Shown one piece after another: positions 1 to 8,503 of a DNA stretch of 27,577 nucleotides; position 1 is the stretch's first letter, and every line of letters starts with the position of its first letter. The stretch is from a virus, in IMG/VR virus record IMGVR_UViG_3300025732_000213, positions 1-27,577 of that record; one strand, 5' to 3'. The position numbers and the translations under genes are program-made. The notes beneath the pieces are model-generated. The model saw only the letters and a list, made by a program, of their open reading frames with translations. It was not told where the DNA came from and searched no databases.

Positions 1-1105
1 TTCCTAGTACTAGACAGCTTAACTCATTAATTGAGATACCTTCAGAAAAGATAGATTGTGTGCCAAACAACACTTTTTTCTCTCCAGATGCGATTTGTTG
101 AGCGGCTTTTAGTCTAGCTTCACGCGTTTGGTCGCCCGTAACACTTACAGCAATTTCGCCTACCAGTTCGGCGCAGCTCTTCAAAAATCGCACACGATCA
201 GAAAGCACCAAAACTCTATGGCCTTTCATTGCATAAGCTGCTGCAATCATTGCTACTGAATGCTGATATTGCTCATTAAATGCTAAATCATTAACGCGAT
301 TTGCCCAAGGAATATTCATACCATCCATAAATCGAATTTCGCTTTGTATTACATCTACTTTTGGCACCATGTAGTTTTCTTTTGGCGGCTGAAAGATTTT
401 TGATCCAAAGTAATCTTGGAAAACAATGTGTTTTCCGTCTTTTCTTTGAATTGTTCCAGACAATCCAATTTTATATCGCGCAAAACTTTTATCAATAATT
501 CGTGAAAAAGTGGGACTACTTACATGATGCATTTCATCTAGTATAAGAGTTCCAAATTCTCGTGAAATTTCATTGATTTTTTTGTATAAAGTCTGCACGT
601 TTCCAATTACAATATTACTTGAGGTATCAAACTTTCCGCTACCAATGATTCCAGGCTTAAATCCATACAGTTTTTCAACTTCTTCAGCCCATTGATCACG
701 AAGATTGGTTGTATGAGTTACTACTAGCGTTTTCTGACCAAGTTTCCCCGCTATGGCTAGCGCAGTGAATGTCTTGCCCCAGCTAACAGAAGCATTTATA
801 ATACAACTATCGTCTACTTGATCATATACTTCTTGCTGACTTGCATATAATTGAAATTTGCGTGCAGGAAATTCTACAGGATTTAATACTCTTTTGTCAG
901 AAATTTCATATTCTGGAGGAATAAGATCCATTCTTCCTGAAGGCAAAGTAACTAAGCTAGGGTTAACTCTTCCTAAGTTTTTAATTACAATGGGACTGCT
1001 AGTATCGTTGAAAGATGGAATTACATAAGTAAGATCAGAGTCTAATTTTTCAAAAAGCTCTGAAGTTACTTGAAGATAAATTCGATTTGATAATACTGCT
1101 TTCAC
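1..1105 (-). CDS. SF2 DNA helicase, UvsW/T5 D10-like (C-terminus outside window)
   Basis: This is an ATP-dependent superfamily 2 helicase, likely acting in phage recombination, fork remodelling or replication restart. Reading from a GTG start, residues about 105-112 (ASVSWGKT) form Walker A, 190-193 (DEMH) the DExH Walker B box, and 216-218 (SGT) motif III. Near the edge, residues FGTQSIFSEGISI resemble the motif V region. About 80 residues precede the helicase core. The GTG start overlaps the phoH stop as GTGA, so the two genes are probably translationally coupled. The gene is cut at position 1, after 368 codons. Fold and class are secure; assignment to UvsW/D10 rather than another SF2 branch is inference. 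Confidence 0.88.
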   Translation of the reverse strand, partial: MKAVLSNRIYLQVTSELFEKLDSDLTYVIPSFNDTSSPIVIKNLGRVNPSLVTLPSGRMDLIPPEYEISDKRVLNPVEFPARKFQLYASQQEVYDQVDDSCIINASVSWGKTFTALAIAGKLGQKTLVVTHTTNLRDQWAEEVEKLYGFKPGIIGSGKFDTSSNIVIGNVQTLYKKINEISREFGTLILDEMHHVSSPTFSRIIDKSFARYKIGLSGTIQRKDGKHIVFQDYFGSKIFQPPKENYMVPKVDVIQSEIRFMDGMNIPWANRVNDLAFNEQYQHSVAMIAAAYAMKGHRVLVLSDRVRFLKSCAELVGEIAVSVTGDQTREARLKAAQQIASGEKKVLFGTQSIFSEGISINELSCLVLG

Positions 1106-1770
1106 TTGTAGTTCATATAGTGGTGTTTTTGAATCAAATAATCTTTTACAAAATCGCTTCTTACGATATCTTTAACGCCAAATTCAATAAAATCGAAACA
1201 ATTCATTCCTTTTATAATTTCTACAAAATCTGTAAGTCCATTTTGTTTTAAATCTGACTGGAAAAAGTCTCCGCAAAATATAGTTCTACAATTTTTTCCA
1301 ACTCGAGTAATAATTGAGTCAAGTTCGTGAAAACTCATATTTTGAGTTTCGTCTACAATAATTACTGAGTCATTTAGTGTAAGACCGCGAAGATAAGAAG
1401 TTGTCATAAATTCTACAATTCCTTTTGTTTTAAGAATTTCATAGGCATCTCCGCGACCGAACAGCTCATTGCAGATATTATAATACGGAACTTCATAAAT
1501 TTTTGACTTTTCTTTTTCTGACCCTGGTAGAAATCCAATATCACGAGTAGGAACAGCACTTCTTATAAGAGTTACACCATTATAATAGTCTTTTAGTATA
1601 TCGTCGAAAGCTAGGTAAAGAGAAATAAAAGTTTTACCAGTACCTGCTGAACCGCACAACACTAAATTTTTATCACTGTCAAAAGCTTGACACTGGCTTT
1701 GTGTTAATGGTTCGACTTCTTCAAGTTGTAAATTGTTATCGATCAACGATCTTCTCTTTGGCTTTGGCAT
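1102..1770 (-). CDS. phoH: PhoH-like P-loop ATPase
   Basis: This 222-residue protein has the single ATPase domain of the PhoH family. Walker A is GSAGTGKT at residues 40-47, preceded by the family's typical LTQSQCQAF adenine-side segment. Walker B is IIVDETQNM, and the conserved IFCGDFFQSDL sensor segment follows. PhoH-like proteins are common in phages and are thought to be RNA/DNA helicase-type ATPases, but their role in infection is not settled. The gene abuts its upstream neighbour and its stop overlaps the GTG start of the SF2 helicase. The full length fits phage PhoH proteins. Confidence 0.9.
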   Translation of the reverse strand: MPKPKRRSLIDNNLQLEEVEPLTQSQCQAFDSDKNLVLCGSAGTGKTFISLYLAFDDILKDYYNGVTLIRSAVPTRDIGFLPGSEKEKSKIYEVPYYNICNELFGRGDAYEILKTKGIVEFMTTSYLRGLTLNDSVIIVDETQNMSFHELDSIITRVGKNCRTIFCGDFFQSDLKQNGLTDFVEIIKGMNCFDFIEFGVKDIVRSDFVKDYLIQKHHYMNYK

Positions 1771-2271
1771 TCAAATAAACCTTCTAATTTCAGGTTGTTT
1801 TTCTTCTGAAAAACTTAATACTTCCCAAGGAAAATTATCTATAAACATAATATTTGCCCAGGAATACCCTGCTGGAGGTGGTCTCGGCAAATAAAATGCT
1901 TTTGACAGACCTCGAACTTCCATTTTTGTGAAATGATCATAATACTTTATATCTTTGATCTTAAAAGATCGAATTTTACTAGCTTTTGTTTTTCTATAAG
2001 AAAAAGTTCTGCCTTTTGTATCTATAAAGTGCCTGTAATTTGCTTTTATCATCGACAAAAAGTCTACTGCAGTATAATTTAATGGGTATAGTTTTTCTTT
2101 TGGTATATGTAGTCTTCTCTGCCCTAAAGTTTCGCCTATCTGTCTTCTATCGTCCACAATTTTATCATGGCAATACGTTACTTTATCATAGTAAGTAAGC
2201 TCGTCAGATAATAACTTATAGACTGGAAATGTTACTATATGTATTGTCTTTTTTGTAATTTCAGGCAACAT
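1771..2271 (-). CDS. Hypothetical protein between polymerase and phoH
   Basis: I do not recognise this 166-residue protein. It is basic and rich in Lys, Tyr and Phe, with no membrane segment or cysteine pair. A proline-rich stretch (LPRPPPAGYSW) lies near the C-terminus. The reading frame is open to a TTG at 2280, but the ATG at 2271 is the more natural start. It overlaps the end of the DNA polymerase gene by 11 bp. Its position in an unbroken replication operon suggests a replication or repair accessory role; this is inference only. Confidence 0.7.
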   Translation of the reverse strand: MLPEITKKTIHIVTFPVYKLLSDELTYYDKVTYCHDKIVDDRRQIGETLGQRRLHIPKEKLYPLNYTAVDFLSMIKANYRHFIDTKGRTFSYRKTKASKIRSFKIKDIKYYDHFTKMEVRGLSKAFYLPRPPPAGYSWANIMFIDNFPWEVLSFSEEKQPEIRRFI

Positions 2272-4540
2272 TGTGAACAAGTGGATATTGTGTTTCTAGC
2301 TTACCAAATGAGTAATCTTGCCCAATATCAAAAGAAATGCCAATAGGGCAACCTGAAATAGAAATGCCACGATCTCGTTGAATACAAGTTTGAATAATAC
2401 TTTGGTATTCTTCCACTTCTGAGTCTGGTACTTCTGCTAGAATCGAGTCATGAACAAGAGCAAAAATTTTGCTTTTCATTTTTCGAGCTTTCAGTTCTTC
2501 ATGCGCTTCGAATGCGCCAATCAAATTAACGTCAGATGCTGGAGACTGCACCATGAAGTTAAGACCTGAGCGTACTTCGTGATCTACGATACCTACATTG
2601 TCAGACTTTACGTTAGGCAATCGACGCTTACGCCCAAAGTGTGAGTAAATAAACGCGTTGGCGCGAATAAAATCACACGTTGTATCAATCCAGTTCTTTA
2701 GACCATAAAAAGTACCAAAGTATTCATCGATAACTTGCACAGCTTCTTTGAGCGTAATATTTCCGCCATCTTTTTGCACTTGTGACCAGATTTTGCGCGG
2801 CCCCGCTCCATACATAATGCCGAAAGTAATAGCCTTGGAGTATTGACGTTCTTGCTTATAGAGAGTTTCTACTTCTTCGACACTGCAAGGCAGACGAAAT
2901 ACTCGCTTAGCAATAGACGAGTGAAAGTTACCTCCAGATACAAATACTTCTTGCAAAGCCTTATCTTTTGACAATACAGAAGCTACATATACTTCGGCGG
3001 TAACCAAGTCTGCGGAAACAATCTTATGTCCGGGAGCGGCAAGAATACAACCTTTTACGAGCGGGTTATCTCGTGGAAACTGTTGAGCATTAAGCTTGCC
3101 ACTAGAAGATAGCCGTCCAGAAGTAGTTACATGCAAGTTAAACCCGGTACGAATTCGTGAGTCTTTGTCAAGTTGTGGCAAAATTTTATCGATATAAGTA
3201 TTTTTAATTTTACCCATTTTACGCACATTAAGAATTAAGCCAGGAATTTCATGTCGATGGCTAAGTTCTTTTAATACTTCAGAATCAGTTGAGTCTGCAC
3301 CTTTATCTGTCTTTTTGCCTGTAGGAGCAAGCCCTACAAAGTCAAAAAGAAGTTCTCGGAGCTGCATAGTGCTATTAGGGTTGAAGTCTCCATTTGCATC
3401 TGTATAAGCTTGAACTTGTGGGTATTCTTGCAGTTTTTGTACTGCTTCATAAATCTCTGTTTGCAAAGTTTCTTGTGCAACAAGAAGTCTTTGACGTGAA
3501 AAGGGAATGCCTGCATCTTGCATTTCAATGATAAAAGCAGTTGCAGGAATAAGAATATTATAATAAACATTTTTAAACTTTTGATTTTTTTGAATCAAAG
3601 GATTAAATTTAGCATGTAGAATATAAGTAACAAGAGCATCCATTGATGCGTATACTTTAATCACATCAAAAGGAATCATTCCAAAGTTGAAGTTATCTTT
3701 GAGAACACCAGTCTTTTTACGGTACTCTTCAATCCAATCATACATTGGCTTTTCGTAGTCGCCATAAGGCGTATATTTAAGAGCTAGGCTTTTCAGACCG
3801 TGTGTACCTACAGTTTCATCGAGCACATAGTGCTGCAGCATCGTATCCTCAAATTTAGGAAATTTGAAGCCAAACTGATACTGGAAATATCCAATATCAA
3901 ACTTGGAGTTGTGAAACACTACTGTCTTAGTATTAAACAAATATTGAAGACGCTCTTCTACTTCTTCGTCAATTACATCTGTCGTAATATACACACCCTT
4001 AATGCCATCATAGCACATCGAAATGCCAAGCATATGACCATTACGATGATAAAGACTGGTCGCTTCGGAGTCAAGGGCTACGAACGCGGAGGAATGAGCA
4101 ATTGCAGCTTCAATATACTCTAGTGCTTCTTCTTTAGTCTCAATTCCGCGAGTAATGCTATCGTCTACTTTGACGGCGGTAACTTCTCCAGTAATGTACT
4201 TGATAATATTATCCCTAGATTCAACCCAAGTTTTTTCTACTTCTGGCTTAAATGCAAGCATTGCTGGGTTAATGACAGGAAGAAACTTATCGTCCACTAC
4301 TCGTCCGCTGTACTCGGTGACAGATTTAAGATTAGCAAGATATTTGCAAGCTTCTGAGCCTACAAGAATAATCCAATCATAGTTATCTGTATTCAATTGA
4401 AGATCAACATTTTTCTTCAATACTTTGGCTACAGTAGCGTCTGAACAAAGACTAAATTGTTCAAATTCAAATGATCCATTAAAAAGTTTATCGTAATTAT
4501 TACGACTTGGTTTTGCTTCAACAATTGCTACATTAGCCAT
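2261..4540 (-). CDS. Family A DNA polymerase with 3'-5' exonuclease
   Basis: This 759-residue protein is the replicative polymerase. Residues about 55-115 (ILVGSEACKYL, then FLPVINPAML) resemble the uracil-DNA-glycosylase-like N-terminal domain of some phage polymerases. The proofreading exonuclease carries Exo I D157/E159, Exo II N211/D215 and Exo III Y297/D301. In the polymerase domain, motif A has D511 and E516 in DLVTAEV, where DYSQIEL is usual. Motif B has R565, K569, F573 and Y577-G578. Motif C is HDS at 697-699. The Phe at the nucleotide-discrimination position resembles E. coli Pol I. The gene overlaps primase by 8 bp upstream. All catalytic residues are present, so it is probably active. 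Confidence 0.96.
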   Translation of the reverse strand: MANVAIVEAKPSRNNYDKLFNGSFEFEQFSLCSDATVAKVLKKNVDLQLNTDNYDWIILVGSEACKYLANLKSVTEYSGRVVDDKFLPVINPAMLAFKPEVEKTWVESRDNIIKYITGEVTAVKVDDSITRGIETKEEALEYIEAAIAHSSAFVALDSEATSLYHRNGHMLGISMCYDGIKGVYITTDVIDEEVEERLQYLFNTKTVVFHNSKFDIGYFQYQFGFKFPKFEDTMLQHYVLDETVGTHGLKSLALKYTPYGDYEKPMYDWIEEYRKKTGVLKDNFNFGMIPFDVIKVYASMDALVTYILHAKFNPLIQKNQKFKNVYYNILIPATAFIIEMQDAGIPFSRQRLLVAQETLQTEIYEAVQKLQEYPQVQAYTDANGDFNPNSTMQLRELLFDFVGLAPTGKKTDKGADSTDSEVLKELSHRHEIPGLILNVRKMGKIKNTYIDKILPQLDKDSRIRTGFNLHVTTSGRLSSSGKLNAQQFPRDNPLVKGCILAAPGHKIVSADLVTAEVYVASVLSKDKALQEVFVSGGNFHSSIAKRVFRLPCSVEEVETLYKQERQYSKAITFGIMYGAGPRKIWSQVQKDGGNITLKEAVQVIDEYFGTFYGLKNWIDTTCDFIRANAFIYSHFGRKRRLPNVKSDNVGIVDHEVRSGLNFMVQSPASDVNLIGAFEAHEELKARKMKSKIFALVHDSILAEVPDSEVEEYQSIIQTCIQRDRGISISGCPIGISFDIGQDYSFGKLETQYPLVHNVA

Positions 4541-5366
4541 ACAATACCTCTTTTAATTTTTGAACTTGATTAGTAGTCAGTTCGCCTGGATCTTTGTTAT
4601 CTTTAAGAGTATGAATTTTTGCGTCTAAATCTATTTTTTCTGCAATATCTTTTACTTTTTTAGCGCCCTCTATACCCGCTTTATCACTATCATAAAGTAC
4701 GTCGATGCCTTCTACACCTTGAAGCTTGAGCAAGTCAAATGAAGTATCTCGCACTGTAGTTACTCCGAACGATGTAACAACATTTGTTAAGCCTTTGTCG
4801 TGTAGATTTAACATATCAAAGATGCCTTCTACTAAAATTATTCTACCATTAATAGGTGTTACTTGAGGAAATAAAGGAAGAGCTGAACCACTTGGATGAA
4901 TATAATATTTTTTACTTAACGTGCCGGTATCATCCCTTCCTATAAAAGCAACTACTCTACCTGTAATATCTGTAATTGGAAATACTACTCGATTCATGAA
5001 TTCTTTCTGCGCACTTCTAAAAGCTCCAAACTTTTTATAAGTTTCTGCTGAGATATTTCTCCAGTTACTTTCATATTCGATTGCGTCGATAGGTAAGGAA
5101 TAGCCAATACTTTGTTGTCGTATTTTTTCTATCTTTCTTTTTACCTTTTCACGCATTAATTCTAACTTATTCGGGGCGTGTTTGTAAAGAAAAAAAATAT
5201 TTCCCTTGAAGCCACACGCCATACACTGAAAAATGCCAAGAACTTTATCAATTCTCATACTAGGGTTGGAATCGTCGTGCTCAGGATTAAGGCATTTTAC
5301 TAAAAAATCTTTTCCACTAATATTGTAAGCAATCTTTTTTGTATTTAAAAGTTCTTCTACGGTCAT
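4533..5366 (-). CDS. DnaG-type DNA primase (zinc ribbon plus TOPRIM)
   Basis: This 277-residue primase makes RNA primers for lagging-strand synthesis. The N-terminal zinc site is C25, H30, C48 and C51, a CHC2-like arrangement that recognises template. The TOPRIM core has E180-G181 in LVEGIFDML and D226/D228 in YDSDKAG, followed by KDPGEL at 259-264. It is much shorter than bacterial DnaG and lacks a separate helicase-binding C-domain. The DnaB-type helicase is encoded immediately upstream with a 4-bp ATGA overlap, so the two are likely coupled and act together. Confidence 0.94.
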   Translation of the reverse strand: MTVEELLNTKKIAYNISGKDFLVKCLNPEHDDSNPSMRIDKVLGIFQCMACGFKGNIFFLYKHAPNKLELMREKVKRKIEKIRQQSIGYSLPIDAIEYESNWRNISAETYKKFGAFRSAQKEFMNRVVFPITDITGRVVAFIGRDDTGTLSKKYYIHPSGSALPLFPQVTPINGRIILVEGIFDMLNLHDKGLTNVVTSFGVTTVRDTSFDLLKLQGVEGIDVLYDSDKAGIEGAKKVKDIAEKIDLDAKIHTLKDNKDPGELTTNQVQKLKEVLYG

Positions 5367-6715
5367 TGGTCATCATACACGCTTTCGCCTGTACTCTCCG
5401 ATACTTTTTTATCCGCAGGATTTTTTGCAGACTCTGGGCCAATCTTTAGAGTTTTCCAGTCTATAGCTGAAGTAAACCCTTTTACTTCTCCATTTCTCAT
5501 CTTTACACAATTAAACGAAATACAGTTGTCTTCAGGGCTATGAGTGTCTAGAGTAAATGCGGCGTCTGCGGCATCTAGAATACCTTTTGCAAATCGAGCT
5601 TCACCAGTTGCATCAATTTGATACGGAGCAATGATAGGCACTTCATACTGTTGTGCCATACTTTTTAGTGCTTTACTGATCTCAATTTGTTCTGTCCAGT
5701 CATACTGCCCAAATTTAGAGTATTGATTTCCTGTTCTATACTTTACTTGATTAAGGTAGTCTACGATAATTGCTTTTGGATTAATAGTAACAATCTTTTT
5801 ATCCATTTCACTTCGAATTTTGGAAACAGATAGTTCTGGATCGTAGATTACATCTAATTGTGTTTGTTTTAAAGGATTCTTAATTAACTGCGTATGAAAC
5901 TTATCAAATGAGTTATGAGATAAATAGTCTTTATATGCTGTTTCTCCTTCTTCAAAACGATTTGCCCACCACTGAGCTACTCGTCTCCACTCTGGGATGG
6001 AAAGAGACTTATTTCTTATTGCAGCCATATTTACATTTGTAGCGATAGCGCAAATTCGTTGAAGAATAGAACGAGAGTCCATCTCAATAGTAAAATAGAG
6101 AACAGACTCATTTTCATTATAAATATTAGCAGCAATATTAGCACAAGTAAGCGATTTACCGGCCCCGCGCCGGCCTCCAATAAGAATAAGATCCCTTGGG
6201 GAGAATCGCATAACTTCATCATATTCAGCGTTCAAGCTAAGAGGAACATTCCGTGCAAGTTCTTCTTCAGAGTAGAAAAGATCAATTCGACGCATATCAT
6301 TTTCTGGCGTGCGAAGATCTACTTTAGATTCTACGTCTAGAACAATTGCTTGTAAGTTTGATAGACTTTCTTCTGCGTTGTCTACTGCTACCGAAGTTTC
6401 CAAATACTTTTCAAGCTGAGTCATGATCTCTGCTTGAGTGTATTCGTTTTTAAGATACTCTAAAAGTTGAGAGGAAGGAATATCCATGTCTTGAGCTTTC
6501 TCTACGACATAGATTTTTTCAAGAGTTCGACGGTCTCGAACAGATAGTTTAAGATCGTCAAAACTTGGAAGGCTAGAAAACTGATCTACATGGTTTTCTA
6601 TTACTGAATGTATTTTGCTAAATTCTTCAGGCAGATAGTGTTTCTGTAGACTGGCCCAAGTGTCCACATCATTATCAATGATAATTTTTTTGATGAGAAC
6701 ACTAGCTAGGTTCAA
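5363..6715 (-). CDS. Replicative DnaB-type DNA helicase
   Basis: This 450-residue protein has a helical N-terminal region (about 1-140) and a RecA-fold motor. Walker A is GRRGAGKS at 181-188. FTIEMDS follows, then Walker B IIVDYLNQV, and a late IIAPYQID segment matching DnaB motif 4. It should unwind DNA 5'-3' as a hexamer at the fork. The start is TTG at 6715, placed by an AGGAGAG Shine-Dalgarno at 6720-6726. It is the first gene after the terminator at about 6743-6779, and the following primase overlaps it by 4 bp. The order helicase-primase-polymerase is a continuous replication operon. Confidence 0.94.
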   Translation of the reverse strand: MNLASVLIKKIIIDNDVDTWASLQKHYLPEEFSKIHSVIENHVDQFSSLPSFDDLKLSVRDRRTLEKIYVVEKAQDMDIPSSQLLEYLKNEYTQAEIMTQLEKYLETSVAVDNAEESLSNLQAIVLDVESKVDLRTPENDMRRIDLFYSEEELARNVPLSLNAEYDEVMRFSPRDLILIGGRRGAGKSLTCANIAANIYNENESVLYFTIEMDSRSILQRICAIATNVNMAAIRNKSLSIPEWRRVAQWWANRFEEGETAYKDYLSHNSFDKFHTQLIKNPLKQTQLDVIYDPELSVSKIRSEMDKKIVTINPKAIIVDYLNQVKYRTGNQYSKFGQYDWTEQIEISKALKSMAQQYEVPIIAPYQIDATGEARFAKGILDAADAAFTLDTHSPEDNCISFNCVKMRNGEVKGFTSAIDWKTLKIGPESAKNPADKKVSESTGESVYDDQ

Positions 6716-6742
6716 TTAACTCTCCTACATTTTTATATGCGA

Positions 6743-6779
6743 TAAAAAGGAAGCGAGAAGATTACTCTACTCGCTTCCT
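6743..6779 (-). terminator. Rho-independent terminator after the tandem-HTH gene
   Basis: A perfect 10-bp inverted repeat (AGGAAGCGAG at 6748-6757, CTCGCTTCCT at 6770-6779) has a 12-base loop and is followed on the minus strand by TTTTTA. It lies 21 bp past the stop of the gene ending at 6801 and just before the helicase ribosome-binding site. Replication genes downstream must be read through it or use a promoter I cannot identify. Confidence 0.88.
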
Positions 6780-6800
6780 CGAATTGGGAGTCAATCCAAC

Positions 6801-7529
6801 TTAGCCAGTAGCTTTCTCTTTGCGAGCAGCTCCATCATAGTTAGATGCTACCAGGCCGCGACGAGTGAGCATCGTCTTGACACCACGAACCGTCTTGCCA
6901 AGACGCTCTGCAATGTCTTCCACTGACATGTCAGTAATGTCACCCAGAGCCTCAAGGGGATCTACTTGTTCTGCGGCTCGCTCGCGCTGAGGCGGGATCT
7001 GAGTAATAGTACCAGCACGGAGAAGCGAAAGAGCTTTTCCACGAATACTATTGATCGTGCGATTCAGAGCATCTGCGATTTCTTCTACAAAAGAGCCCTT
7101 GTTAACCATACGAATAAAAGTTGCCTCTTCTGCATCCGTATAGGTCTTAACCGTTTCCGGCTTCGGAGTAGGACGAACATGACCAGTCAATTCCAGAGAA
7201 AGAATTTTTCCCTGAATTTGCTTAGCAGTAAATTCGCCGTCACCAAATTGCTCTGCAATTTCACCATAGGTGTACTTGCCAGAGTTTGCTTCTACGAAGT
7301 CTGCAAGGTCATCAGCTTGCTCATCCGTGAAAGCTTTGCGAGCAGTGGCAGAAGCCAGCTCAACTTCAATACCCATCTTACGCAGCTTACTAGAAACTGA
7401 GCGTGCTGAGGTTTCAAAACGCTCGGCAGCTTCAGCTACAGTATTTTGCGATACTGGGGTTTCATCTCCCACAAAACTTTCCAGTTCTGCGGTACGTTCA
7501 TCAGTCCACTTCGGAAGTGCTTTAGTCAT
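6801..7529 (-). CDS. DNA-binding protein with about four tandem HTH-like repeats
   Basis: This 242-residue protein has repeated units of about 45 residues. Unit 1 spans W8-M52, unit 2 F67-L113, unit 3 Y130-A172 and unit 4 about D197-G225. Each has an acidic aromatic start (WTDE, FTDE, YTDA; absent in unit 4) and a V/I-A-E...S-V-x-K-L helix-turn-helix-like core. It is probably a sequence-specific or coating DNA-binding regulator. It overlaps the ligase gene upstream by 1 bp (TAATG), has a strong TAGGAGAT ribosome-binding site, and ends in a strong terminator, which suggests abundant expression. Length and position resemble T5 D5, an abundant early DNA-binding protein, but homology is not shown. 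Confidence 0.85.
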   Translation of the reverse strand: MTKALPKWTDERTAELESFVGDETPVSQNTVAEAAERFETSARSVSSKLRKMGIEVELASATARKAFTDEQADDLADFVEANSGKYTYGEIAEQFGDGEFTAKQIQGKILSLELTGHVRPTPKPETVKTYTDAEEATFIRMVNKGSFVEEIADALNRTINSIRGKALSLLRAGTITQIPPQRERAAEQVDPLEALGDITDMSVEDIAERLGKTVRGVKTMLTRRGLVASNYDGAARKEKATG

Positions 7530-8296
7530 TATCGATCTCCTAGAAATTCTTTCAAATTAGTAACTACAGTTATACCTGATTCTTTCGCTTTTTTAGTCTT
7601 TGCTGACTCTATACCACTCTCGTTAACCAAGATAGTGACATCTTTTGTCATACTATCTTTTACCTGATACCCGAGAGCTTGTAATGCACTGGCGGCTTCA
7701 GCTTTAGTTTTGAACGACGAAAGTTTACCTGAAATACACACAACTCCAATAATTCTTTCAAGTTTAGGTTTTTTAGATACTTGAAAAGAAAAAGGATAGA
7801 TATCCAGATTATCTTTTGTCGCGTTCCACCAATGCATCAAATTTTTAGTAGCTGCTGGCCCGAGTCCGGCTTGTTGGCAAACACTTTCACTAAGTTCCTG
7901 AATACTAGTTATTACTTTGCAAAGCTTTGCTGTAGCCGTCTCTCCAATCAACGGAATACCAAAGGCGGGAAGAACATTCTCCAGAGGTGCTGAGATAGAA
8001 GCCTGAATTTCTTCAAACAACTTTTTAGCAATAAGCTCAGAGCCAAGGCCATCCACCATAGTTACTAAATCAAGCTCATAAATTTGTTCAATAGATTGCA
8101 AATTTAGGTTTTCTATTGTGGCGGGACCGAGACCCTTAATCTTTAGAGATTTTGCCCAATGTTCGATACGCTTTGAATTTTTAGCATAGCAATCCACATT
8201 CAGGCAATAGAGAAGATCATTTTTCCATTCCAAGACGAATCCACAACTTGGGCACTTAGAAGGAGCTTGAATAGTCCTAAAAGTGTTTGCGGTCAT
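7529..8296 (-). CDS. NAD-dependent DNA ligase, C-terminal subunit (Zn, HhH, BRCT)
   Basis: This 255-residue protein carries the back half of LigA. The zinc finger is C15, C18, C31, C36. Helix-hairpin-helix units follow at IKGLGPATIENL, VDGLGSELIAKKL and AGLGPAATKNL. A C-terminal BRCT domain runs from about residue 185 (GVVCISGKLSSFKTK). It lacks the nucleotidyltransferase, which is encoded separately at 8504-9427. It must associate with that protein for full DNA-joining activity, as in other split phage NAD ligases. An upstream in-frame ATG at 8311 exists, but it lies only 11 bases past the -10 box. The ATG at 8296, preceded by GAGAGAG, is the better start. Confidence 0.93.
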   Translation of the reverse strand: MTANTFRTIQAPSKCPSCGFVLEWKNDLLYCLNVDCYAKNSKRIEHWAKSLKIKGLGPATIENLNLQSIEQIYELDLVTMVDGLGSELIAKKLFEEIQASISAPLENVLPAFGIPLIGETATAKLCKVITSIQELSESVCQQAGLGPAATKNLMHWWNATKDNLDIYPFSFQVSKKPKLERIIGVVCISGKLSSFKTKAEAASALQALGYQVKDSMTKDVTILVNESGIESAKTKKAKESGITVVTNLKEFLGDR

Positions 8297-8322
8297 AAGT
8301 TGCTCTCTCATCTTGAAGTAAT

Positions 8323-8351
8323 ATTATAGGCTGATTGGGCTAAAAAGTCAA
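8323..8351 (-). promoter_or_regulatory. Sigma70-type promoter for the ligase C-subunit gene
   Basis: Reading the minus strand, -35 is TTGACT (8351-8346) and -10 is TATAAT (8328-8323), with a 17-bp spacer. It sits 11 bp beyond the stop of the small membrane-protein gene and should drive the ligase C-subunit and the tandem-HTH gene as far as the terminator near 6748. Confidence 0.9.
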
Positions 8352-8362
8352 GATTTATTTTT

Positions 8363-8503
8363 TTATGGGTCCACCGATGAAATAATACCATAACTTATTG
8401 AAACTAAAAAAATAGTTAACCAGTACGGGCCAAATAAATTTTGTATTAATATTGGATATATAATTAATCCTAAACTTAGCCCTAAAATTGTTATAACCCA
8501 CAT
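8363..8503 (-). CDS. Small two-helix membrane protein
   Basis: A 46-residue frame opens at the ATG directly after the ligase N-subunit stop (TAA-ATG). It is almost entirely hydrophobic: residues about 2-20 (WVITILGLSLGLIIYPILI) and about 27-42 (YWLTIFLVSISYGIIS) form two likely transmembrane helices, joined by QNLFGP. It has no signal cleavage motif. The gene fills the space between the two ligase halves and stops just before the next promoter. Function is unknown. The composition and placement argue that it is a real gene. Confidence 0.6.
   Translation of the reverse strand: MWVITILGLSLGLIIYPILIQNLFGPYWLTIFLVSISYGIISSVDP

Noticed and set aside
6775-6800. TTGACT at about 6796-6791 as a promoter for the replicative helicase
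   Set aside because: No -10 box at 16-18 bp; the expected position falls in the terminator stem.
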